Positions 7,779 to 15,271 of a stretch of 40,631 nucleotides of DNA are shown here, one piece after another. Below the pieces are notes generated by a model. The model was given only the letters and a program-made list of their open reading frames with translations, was not told the origin of the DNA and searched no databases. Every line of letters starts with the position of its first letter. Position 1 is the first letter of the stretch. Source of the stretch: an uncultured Planctomycetaceae bacterium (GTDB taxonomy: Bacteria > Planctomycetota > Planctomycetia > Planctomycetales > Planctomycetaceae); NCBI GenBank assembly GCA_937916515.1, contig CALFSX010000156.1, forward strand, positions 1 through 40,631, given 5' to 3'. The translations under genes were made by a program, and so were the position numbers.

Positions 7779-10223
7779 ATGAATACATCAAAAACGTTTC
7801 TTGCCGTTCTGGCTGTCTCAGTACTCATCGGCAATTCGCACTCAAGTGCTCAGGAAGCGCAGCCAGTTTCGATCACCGTTAGTCCGGCGGACGTGAACCT
7901 GTCCAACGTTCGTGATCGCCAGTCAATCCTGGTGCAGGCTGTGATGGCGAACGGTCTGACGTTTGATGTCACTGACAAAGCCCAGATGACGGTCGAAAAC
8001 GAAGGCTTGATTAAGCTGGAAGCTCACGCTGCTTTTCCAGTCGCTGATGGCAGCACAAAAATCGCGGTGACATACGCTGGGCACTCTGTCGATGTTCCCG
8101 TGACTGTGGTTAACTCGTCAATGGAACCACCGATCAGCTTTCGTCTTGATGTAATGCCCGTCTTCATGAAGGCCAGTTGTAACAACGGAAGCTGTCACGG
8201 AGCAGCCAGAGGCAAAGATGGTTTTCGCTTGTCACTGTTCGGCTTTGACCCTGCTGGCGACCATTTTCGGCTAACCCGCGAACTTCCAGGGCGACGCATT
8301 AATCTGGCGTTGCCGGAGGAAAGCTTGCTGATTCAGAAATGTACAGGCGAAGTTCCTCACACCGGTGGTAAGCGATTTGAGGTGGGTGATGAGCAATTCG
8401 GTACACTGGTTCGCTGGTTGAAGACCGGGGCACAAGATGATCCGAAACCTGCCGAAGTTGCGAAGGTGTTGTCTGTAGAACTGTATCCATCAACGGCTGT
8501 GCTGGATGGAGAAGGTGAAACTCAACGGCTGACGGTGCGAGCCAAATATTCGGACGGTACCGATCGCGATGTCACCTCGCTCGCAGTCTTCAGTTCCAAC
8601 AACGAAACGTCTGCGGAGATCACTCAAAAGGGCATCGTGACAGCTCACGAGCGTGGCGAAGCCTTCATTATGGCTCGCTTCGAAACTCACACCGTTGGGT
8701 CACACTTTATTGTGTTGCCGAAGGGGCTGCAGTACGAAGACCCGAAGACGCCCGAAAATAACTACATCGACACGCTGGTTAACAACAAGCTTCGCAAGTT
8801 ACGAATCATTCCGGCGGAAGTCTGCAGCGACGAACAATTTTTGCGTCGAGTATTCGTAGACATTACCGGCACGATGCCGAGTTCTGAAGAATTCGCGATG
8901 TTCATCGCTGACACTGACACTCAGAAACGCGAAAAGGTGATCGACCAGCTTTTGCAACGCAAAGAGTTTGTTGATATCTGGGTTATGAAATGGGCCGAAC
9001 TGCTGCAGGTGCGAACGATTGCTAATCGAGTTGAAAAGAAGCCCATGCTGCGATACTTCAACTGGCTGAAGGAAAAGATCGCCAGCAACACTCCAACCGA
9101 TGTCATGGTTCGCGAACTGTTGGCATCAAAGGGGGGCACGTTCAGCGATCCGGCGACCAACTACTATCAAACAGAAACTGAGACGCTGAAGGTTGCCGAA
9201 AACGCGGCTCAGGTGTTCATGGGTATGCGTATCCAATGTGCTCAGTGCCACAATCATCCGTTCGACCGCTGGACGATGGATGACTATTACAGCTTTGCTG
9301 CGTTCTTCTCCCAAATCGGACGCAAGAGGGCGGAAGACCCACGAGAACAGATCATCTTCAACAGCGGTGGCGGAGAAGTGAAGCACCTGGTTGACGGTCG
9401 CAACATGGCTCCCAAATTTCTGGGAGGCGAAACTCCTGATTTGAAAGGCCGCGACCGCCGCGAAGTTCTGGCCGAATGGCTGGCATCTCCTGAGAATCCG
9501 TACTTTGCCACAAACCTGGCTAACATCGTCTGGTCGCACTTCTTTGGCAAGGGAATTATTGATCAGGTGGATGACGTACGAGTCAGCAACCCCGCTGTGA
9601 ATGCTGAATTGCTGGCCGAACTTGGCACGCGATTCACAGGCTATAACTATGACTTTCGTCGACTTGTGCGTGACATCTGTATGTCTCGCACATATCAGCT
9701 TTCGACTCAGACAAATCCCACAAACGAAACAGATCACCGCAACTTTGCTCACGCAGAACTTCGCCGTCTGCGTGCGGAAGTGATGTTGGACTGCATTACG
9801 CAGGTTACTTCGACAAGCAACAAGTTCCCCGGACTTCCCGTGGGCGCTCGAGCTGTCCACATTGCTGACGGTAAGACGTCGACCTACTTTCTGACGACGT
9901 TTGGTCGAGCTGCCCGCGAAAGCGTTTGTTCGTGCGAAGTGAAGATGGAACCAAATCTTTCACAGGCGCTGCACCTGATGAACGGTGATACCGTGAACAA
10001 CAAAATCAGAGAGGGTGGCTTGATTCCAGCGATGCTGAAAGAAAAGAAAACCACCGCAGAAATCATCACTGAACTGTATGTAAGAAGCTTCTGTCGTCCG
10101 CCAACAGAAACCGAATTGAATCGGCTGGTGGCTGTGGCCTCTGAAGAAGAGAATCCTCAACAGGCATTGGAAGACATCTTCTGGTCGCTTTTGAACTCTC
10201 GTGAATTCCTGTTCAATCACTAG
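7779..10223 (+). CDS. DUF1549/DUF1553 exported protein with cytochrome-like motifs
   Basis: 814 residues. Signal peptide MNTSKTFLAVLAVSVLIG, then a BIG2-like beta domain (about 30-112). A CNNGSCH motif (C134, C139, H140) in an FMKASCNNGSCHGAARG context follows; it resembles a haem c site but has four residues between the cysteines rather than two. A second Ig-like segment (about 230-312) leads to DUF1549 (about 325-530), with VFVDITGTMPSSEEF and the family-typical CAQCHNHPFDRW (C487, C490, H491), a true CXXCH. DUF1553 fills the C terminus (about 555-800: ATNLANIVWSHFFGKGI, RTYQLSTQTNPTNETD, LLNSREFLFNH). The families are near-exclusive to Planctomycetota and relatives and have no proven function; an electron-transfer or polymer-processing role in the envelope is often proposed. 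Usual partner of DUF1501 proteins, and one is found at 3594. Confidence 0.88.
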   Translation: MNTSKTFLAVLAVSVLIGNSHSSAQEAQPVSITVSPADVNLSNVRDRQSILVQAVMANGLTFDVTDKAQMTVENEGLIKLEAHAAFPVADGSTKIAVTYAGHSVDVPVTVVNSSMEPPISFRLDVMPVFMKASCNNGSCHGAARGKDGFRLSLFGFDPAGDHFRLTRELPGRRINLALPEESLLIQKCTGEVPHTGGKRFEVGDEQFGTLVRWLKTGAQDDPKPAEVAKVLSVELYPSTAVLDGEGETQRLTVRAKYSDGTDRDVTSLAVFSSNNETSAEITQKGIVTAHERGEAFIMARFETHTVGSHFIVLPKGLQYEDPKTPENNYIDTLVNNKLRKLRIIPAEVCSDEQFLRRVFVDITGTMPSSEEFAMFIADTDTQKREKVIDQLLQRKEFVDIWVMKWAELLQVRTIANRVEKKPMLRYFNWLKEKIASNTPTDVMVRELLASKGGTFSDPATNYYQTETETLKVAENAAQVFMGMRIQCAQCHNHPFDRWTMDDYYSFAAFFSQIGRKRAEDPREQIIFNSGGGEVKHLVDGRNMAPKFLGGETPDLKGRDRREVLAEWLASPENPYFATNLANIVWSHFFGKGIIDQVDDVRVSNPAVNAELLAELGTRFTGYNYDFRRLVRDICMSRTYQLSTQTNPTNETDHRNFAHAELRRLRAEVMLDCITQVTSTSNKFPGLPVGARAVHIADGKTSTYFLTTFGRAARESVCSCEVKMEPNLSQALHLMNGDTVNNKIREGGLIPAMLKEKKTTAEIITELYVRSFCRPPTETELNRLVAVASEEENPQQALEDIFWSLLNSREFLFNH

Positions 10224-10271
10224 TGTATTGGGGTGATTTACCGGTCGGTGTGAACATGACCATTCGAGTGA

Positions 10272-10343
10272 TCTGATTTGGTCAGTCTCGAACGGGCTTA
10301 GCGGTTATTCAGCCTGCCGTTGTTAAACTTTTCTGATTTGGTC
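10272..10343 (+). repeat. 12-bp direct repeat, copies exactly 60 bp apart
   Basis: TCTGATTTGGTC occurs at 10272-10283 and again at 10332-10343 in the 230-bp gap ahead of the cytochrome-WD40 gene. Placement in a promoter region suggests paired binding sites, but no regulator is known. Confidence 0.4.
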
Positions 10344-10453
10344 CTGGTTGCCGATAACAAAGACTACGTCACTAAGCAAAATTTAGCCGCCTTTCACGTT
10401 GCGGTCGTCCACTGAAATTCCCCGCCGCGCCCTGTGCCGAACGGAGCTGCATT

Positions 10454-13162
10454 ATGAATTACCCTGCCAGTAAAATTTTCCTTTCCGCCGTTCTTGGTTT
10501 CAGCCTGACGTCAGTCGCGGTTGGTCAGGAAAAACTGAATTTCGAAGATCACATCAAACCGATCTTTCGTTCCAAGTGTGCCAGCTGCCACAACACGAAC
10601 AAGAAGACGGCTGATCTGGACCTGTCAAACTACACGGCCATGATGCAGGGCGGCGGTAGCGGCGCGGCCATTGAGCCGGGCGACGCTGCCAACAGCTATT
10701 TGTTTATGCTGATCAATCATGACAGCGAACCGTACATGCCACCAAATTCGGACAAGATTCCGGATGCGATGATTCAGACGGTAAAAGCATGGATCGATGC
10801 GGGGGCTCCAGAAACGTCGTCCAGCAAGGTCATGCTTCCTGCGAAGCCCAAAGTAGACTTGACAGTCGATGCGTCAGCTGCGGGAACTCGACCGGAAGGC
10901 CCAGCTCCACTGCCAGACGTTCTGGGGTTGGAACCACTTGTTCATACAGAGGCCACAACCGCTGTTTCTGCAATCGCAACCAGCCCATGGGCGAAATTGG
11001 TTGCCGTAGCTGGTCAAAAGCAGGTTGTTCTGTACAGCAGTGAAACGCTTCAGCCGTTGGGTGTGCTTGAGTTTCCTGAAGGCCAGCCTCGCGTGTTGAA
11101 ATTCAGCCGCAATGGAGCTTTGCTGTTGGCTGGCGGCGGACAGGGTGCAGCAAGAGGGCTGGCTGTTGTCTGGGACATTAAGACTGGACAGCGCATCATT
11201 CAGGTGGGCGACGAACTGGATGAAGTTCTGGCTGCTGACATCAGTGCCGACCAGACTTTCGTGGCCATCGGTGGTCCCGGCAAGGTTGTGCGAGTCTACA
11301 GTACCGCAACTGGCGAGCTCGCGTATGAAATTGTTAAACACACCGACTGGGTGACGTCTTTGGAATTCAGTCCTGACAGCATTTTGCTGGCAACCGCAGA
11401 CCGTGCCGGCGGACTTCACGTTTGGGAGTCGTACACTGGTCGCGAGTATCTGACACTGCCAGGCCACAAAGCTGGCGTCAATGCGGTTTCGTGGCGAATC
11501 GACAGCAACATCCTGGCATCGGCCAGCGAAGACGCAACGATTCAGCTTTGGGAAATGGAAGAGGGAAAAAACATCAAGTCGTGGAATGCTCATGGAGGCG
11601 GAACTCTATCAATGGAATTCTGCCGCGACGGACGCCTTGTGTCTTGCGGTCGAGACAAGGTCACAAAGATCTGGGATCAAAACGGTGCACAGCAGTTGGC
11701 ATTCGAAGCATTCGGCGATTTAGCCTTGCAGGTTTCTCATTGCGACGATTCCAACCGCGTTGTCGCGGGTGACTGGACGGGGGAAATTCGAGTTTGGAAT
11801 GCGGCCGACGGAGTGCGTGTTGGTAATCTGACAACCAATCCTCCGCTGCTGGAAACTCGGTTGCAGCTTGCAGAAGCTCAGGTTGAGCCTTCCAACAAAG
11901 CGTTAGCAGAAGCTCGCACACAGCTTGAAGCAGCCACAAACGCCAAGGTTGCTCATGTGCAGAAACTGGAAGCCGCCAAGGTGGCATCTGCTGCCGCTGA
12001 GAAGACTTTAGCAGATCGACGTGCGATGCTGGCAGCTGAAGAGGCCAGTCTGGTGGCCACTAAAAAGAAGCAAACGGAAACGCAGCAGCAGCTGGCGTCG
12101 CTTCAGAAGGCTGTGCCCGAATTGACGGCTGCTGCAGAAAAAGCTGTCCAGGCTTCAAAGATGATTGCCGACGATGCCGGACTGAAGAAAAGTGTGGAAG
12201 CCTTGAATGCTCAGGTTGCCGCTCAGACTGCTGAACTGGCTGCAACTGATTCGGCGATGAAGGCGATTGTTGCAGACCTTGCCAAAATTACTCAGCAGGT
12301 TGAAACGTCAAAAAAACAGGTTGTCGCTGACGAACAGCAGGTCGTTGCTCAAAAGAAAAACATGGACAATCTTGCGGCGGCGCTGCCACCGTTTGATGAA
12401 GCATTGGCCGCCAGTCAGGGCAAGGTGAACGTTGCTCAGGAAGCCGTCAATTCTGCTGTTGCTGATGTTGAACGCTGGAAGCAATACCTTGCTTTGCGAG
12501 ACGAATTGAAGTTGCTGGAAAAGAAGCAGGAAGAAAAGAAGGTTGTGGAAATCGCTTCGCTTGAGGCAGAAGCCGCTTTGGCAGAAAAGCAGCAGCAGAT
12601 TGAAGCTGCACAGCAACTGGTTCAGGCAAAGACTCAGTTGATCGCCGATTCTAAAACGAAGATGACAAACTTGACAGCGGTTGTGGCTTCTACGGAACAG
12701 CAGCATGCGGCAATGAAAGAAACTGTTACGAAAACGGAACAGGCAATTCCCGTTTTGCAGGCATCTGTTGAACAGGCAAAATCGGCTTTAAGTATGCTGG
12801 CGGCCGACACAGAAGTTAAGAAATCGGTTGATGCTCTGGAACAGGCGACAGTGGCCAAGGTAGCAGCACTGGCGACAACCAAGGTACAGTTGGTTGAAGT
12901 TGAAAAGAAGGTGACCAGTACCAAAGCGGAGATCGTTGCGGTGACAGCAATCGTCGATGCGTCCACAAAAGAAATGATGGCCGCTCAGGAAATGATGAAG
13001 ACGATGGCAGCTGACACCGTGCCGATGCAGCAGCAAGCCGAAGAAGCTAAGGCGAAACTTGCGGCAGCCGAAGCGGAATTGAACAAAGCTCAGCAACTGG
13101 TTGAGGCTCGCAAAGAAAAGCTACGTCCGCAGCTTCAGGTGACTCAGGCATCAACGAAGTAG
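10454..13162 (+). CDS. planctomycete cytochrome c-domain / WD40 / coiled-coil protein
   Basis: 902 residues in three parts. After a signal peptide (MNYPASKIFLSAVLGFSLTS, cleavage near VGQ) comes a short c-type cytochrome-like domain of the planctomycete type: FRSKCASCHNTNKKTADLDL with CXXCH at C42-H46 and a YMPP at 94-97 whose Met could be the distal haem ligand. Residues about 160-455 are WD40 repeats (for example HTDWVTSLEFSPDSILLATA, HKAGVNAVSWRIDSNILASA), likely a beta-propeller. Residues about 465-900 are Ala/Gln/Lys/Glu-rich heptad-like sequence, a long coiled coil with an internal duplication. Last gene of the 3594-13162 cluster, closed by a strong terminator. A scaffold that holds a redox centre on the outer face of the inner membrane is a reasonable inference; no substrate can be read from the sequence. 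Confidence 0.88.
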   Translation: MNYPASKIFLSAVLGFSLTSVAVGQEKLNFEDHIKPIFRSKCASCHNTNKKTADLDLSNYTAMMQGGGSGAAIEPGDAANSYLFMLINHDSEPYMPPNSDKIPDAMIQTVKAWIDAGAPETSSSKVMLPAKPKVDLTVDASAAGTRPEGPAPLPDVLGLEPLVHTEATTAVSAIATSPWAKLVAVAGQKQVVLYSSETLQPLGVLEFPEGQPRVLKFSRNGALLLAGGGQGAARGLAVVWDIKTGQRIIQVGDELDEVLAADISADQTFVAIGGPGKVVRVYSTATGELAYEIVKHTDWVTSLEFSPDSILLATADRAGGLHVWESYTGREYLTLPGHKAGVNAVSWRIDSNILASASEDATIQLWEMEEGKNIKSWNAHGGGTLSMEFCRDGRLVSCGRDKVTKIWDQNGAQQLAFEAFGDLALQVSHCDDSNRVVAGDWTGEIRVWNAADGVRVGNLTTNPPLLETRLQLAEAQVEPSNKALAEARTQLEAATNAKVAHVQKLEAAKVASAAAEKTLADRRAMLAAEEASLVATKKKQTETQQQLASLQKAVPELTAAAEKAVQASKMIADDAGLKKSVEALNAQVAAQTAELAATDSAMKAIVADLAKITQQVETSKKQVVADEQQVVAQKKNMDNLAAALPPFDEALAASQGKVNVAQEAVNSAVADVERWKQYLALRDELKLLEKKQEEKKVVEIASLEAEAALAEKQQQIEAAQQLVQAKTQLIADSKTKMTNLTAVVASTEQQHAAMKETVTKTEQAIPVLQASVEQAKSALSMLAADTEVKKSVDALEQATVAKVAALATTKVQLVEVEKKVTSTKAEIVAVTAIVDASTKEMMAAQEMMKTMAADTVPMQQQAEEAKAKLAAAEAELNKAQQLVEARKEKLRPQLQVTQASTK

Positions 13163-13201
13163 TTTGCTTGATCTAAGTTTTTCTTGATGAACACTCAACA
13201 G

Positions 13202-13239
13202 ACGCCTGGAGGTAACGCCACCTCCAGGCGTTTGTTTTT
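13202..13239 (+). terminator. strong rho-independent terminator of the exported-protein cluster
   Basis: Perfect 12-bp arms ACGCCTGGAGGT and ACCTCCAGGCGT with a 6-nt loop, followed by TTGTTTTTG. It starts 40 bp after the stop of the cytochrome-WD40 gene. Confidence 0.9.
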
Positions 13240-13298
13240 GCGCCTCCAGTAGATCGGTGACCTTCAGCTGAGGTTTTTCGACCCAGTTTTGGCGCACG

Positions 13299-13345
13299 AA
13301 AAAAGCCAGTTCAATCGGCATTGAACTGGCTCTATGTTTTTTTCG
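13299..13345. terminator. bidirectional terminator between convergent genes
   Basis: Perfect 12-bp arms AGCCAGTTCAAT and ATTGAACTGGCT around CGGC. An A-run lies directly before it (a T6 tract for the minus strand) and a T7 run about 5 nt after it. It mainly serves the minus-strand small basic protein gene, whose stop is at 13366, and backs up the terminator at 13202. Confidence 0.88.
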
Positions 13346-13365
13346 TTGGTCTGTGATCAGTAAGA

Positions 13366-13599
13366 CTACTCTTCAGCAGTCTTCTTCTTTTTCTTACCAG
13401 CGACAGCTTTAGCAATGCGAACTTTTGCAAGTCCCATAGGGCTTTGGCCGTCAACCCAACGGTCCTGATCCATCAGGATTTTGACGCGTTCGTCGCGTTT
13501 CAGGACGTTTCGAAGACGAATTACGCCACTTGGCTTTTTCAACGACTTATCAATAGTCACGAGTCTTGCTCCGAGTTTTGGGTGAATTTTCTGATTCAC
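13366..13599 (-). CDS. small basic protein (TIGR04137-like)
   Basis: 77 residues, strongly basic, ending in a run of lysines (GKKKKKTAEE). The pattern IHPKL..., IRLRNVLKRDERVKIL, DRW.DGQSPMGLAKVRI matches a small basic protein family I know from Planctomycetes, Verrucomicrobia and Chlamydiae (TIGR04137, recalled and not searched). Its role is unproven; size, charge and conservation suggest an RNA- or ribosome-associated protein. It has its own terminator at 13299-13345 and is probably a single-gene, well-expressed unit. A chance ORF is unlikely given the family match and terminator. Confidence 0.8.
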   Translation of the reverse strand: MNQKIHPKLGARLVTIDKSLKKPSGVIRLRNVLKRDERVKILMDQDRWVDGQSPMGLAKVRIAKAVAGKKKKKTAEE

Positions 13600-13956
13600 C
13601 CCGTGTATTTAAGCACCGAATTTTGATTATTTGTGTGACTGCACACAGTAGTGCGGCTTCCAAGCAGCAGGAATCCCAACAAGGTGCTGAGCCGCGAACG
13701 AGGAAGCTTATCGACAATATTGAACTATCTCAACTGGGCATATCGCGGATTTGCTCTCTGAGAGGCAGGAATCCTGACTTTCGTGGCTATCAGGCGGATT
13801 TCCCACCTTTTGCCGCATTTCTGCCATGGATTCCGGGCCACAAATTTCCCGAAAATGGCCGATTTGGGTGAATTCCAGTCAAGTTCCAGGGTTCACGGGC
13901 TTCAGAAGTCCCAGTCGCCGCCCAATTCAGCAAAAAGCTTTTGAATGGGTGTGGCT
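13600..13956. other. 357-bp gap without a convincing gene
   Basis: Between pheA and the small basic protein gene, both on the minus strand. The open frames (for example 13566-13871) are short, overlap the neighbouring gene and resemble nothing known. It must contain the promoter of the small basic protein gene; I cannot place it confidently. Confidence 0.5.
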
Positions 13957-15078
13957 TTACAAAACGCGTCTGCTGCGTGGGAAGCTTCCCATGACGATCA
14001 GTTCTTTGCAGTGTTGACGAGCTTCTTCAATTGCGGTGGCAAATTCCGGGGTTTCCTGGTGTCCGACGGCATCGATGAAAAACGTGTATTCCCAGTTCAT
14101 CTTTCCACTGGGACGCTTGTCGATATGTGTCAGGTTGATTTCCGCTTTGTCGAAGACGGAAAGCACGTTGACCAACGCGCCGTGTTTGTCTTCGGTGGTG
14201 AACAGCACGGAAGTTTTGTCGTCGCCCGATGGGCTGGCTTTTTGTCGCGACAGAATCAGGAATCGTGTGATGTTGGTGGGCTGATCGCTGATATTGTCGA
14301 AAACACAGTGCAGCCCATGGATGTCACCGGCAAGTTGGCTGCCGATTGCCGCGATTCCTGTTTCGGGTGATTTTTGGGTTTCGGCGGCAGCAGCCAACAC
14401 AGCGTCTGCACTGCTGGCTGCAGAGATCAATTGAGCATTCGGATACTGAGTCGACAGCCAGGTGCGACACAATGCCAAGCCGTCTCTGCTGGCGTGGATA
14501 CGTGAAATTTTATCAGGCTGGCAATTGGCCAACAGGCTGCGATTTACTTCCAGTTGAACTTCCGCATAGATGTTTAACAGGTGATGGTGCCTCGACAGTG
14601 CATCCATGGTTTCCAGGTGTCCGCCGCCGGTTGAATTTTCGATGGGCACCAAACCGTAGTCCACGTGGCCTCGTGCGACTTCCACGAAGACTCCTTCAAT
14701 CGCTCGCAGGTCTTCGTGGTCTACGCTGGACCCAAAGTGCTGCATCGCAGCGACGTGCCCGTAGCTTCCTTTGGGGCCGAGGTATCCAATTCGCAGCGGT
14801 TGTTCAAGAAAGAAGCTGCCGCTCATCAATTCGCGATAGACGGCTTCGATCGTTCGGTCGGGAAGCGGGCCTTTGTTGCGACTAAGTACGCGGTTAAGCA
14901 CTTCGGCTTCGCGATGTGGTGCGTAGATCGGAGTTCCTGAACCGCGTTTGCAGCGACCAACTTCAACGACAAGCTGGGCTCGTTCGTTGAGTATTGCTAC
15001 CAGGCGGCTATCGACTTCGTCGATTTTCTGCCGCAGTGCGTTTAGTGTTTCCTGAGGAGTATCCGGATTCTCGTTCAT
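13957..15078 (-). CDS. pheA: bifunctional chorismate mutase / prephenate dehydratase (P-protein)
   Basis: Makes phenylpyruvate from chorismate in two steps for phenylalanine synthesis; cytosolic, 373 residues, the usual P-protein length. Residues 8-90 are an AroQ chorismate mutase (LRQKIDEVDSRLVAILNERA ... YAPHREAEVLNRV). Residues 95-278 are prephenate dehydratase (RIGYLGPKGSYGHVAA, DYGLVPIENSTGGG, and the catalytic TRF at 271-273). Residues 285-373 are a regulatory ACT domain: the GAL motif is kept (HGALVNVLSVF) but the Phe-binding ESRP motif reads DKRP (LTHIDKRPSGKMNWEYTFF). Feedback control by Phe may therefore differ; this is inference. It stands alone, about 190 bp downstream of the HDOD-GGDEF gene on the same strand. 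Confidence 0.95.
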   Translation of the reverse strand: MNENPDTPQETLNALRQKIDEVDSRLVAILNERAQLVVEVGRCKRGSGTPIYAPHREAEVLNRVLSRNKGPLPDRTIEAVYRELMSGSFFLEQPLRIGYLGPKGSYGHVAAMQHFGSSVDHEDLRAIEGVFVEVARGHVDYGLVPIENSTGGGHLETMDALSRHHHLLNIYAEVQLEVNRSLLANCQPDKISRIHASRDGLALCRTWLSTQYPNAQLISAASSADAVLAAAAETQKSPETGIAAIGSQLAGDIHGLHCVFDNISDQPTNITRFLILSRQKASPSGDDKTSVLFTTEDKHGALVNVLSVFDKAEINLTHIDKRPSGKMNWEYTFFIDAVGHQETPEFATAIEEARQHCKELIVMGSFPRSRRVL

Positions 15079-15271
15079 TTTGTCAGCCGTCCGTGCTTAA
15101 TTGCTGAATCGTTGGCGTTTGCTGAGTCTACCTGACTGCATCTTAGAGCCGCGAAGCTCCGATTGGAAATCGACTAACGGTAGTTCCGGATGCCGTTCCA
15201 GAACTACGGTTAGCTTCAATTATAAAGTCGGTGATATCGAAACCTGGTGGTCCCGCTTACTGATTGATAGT

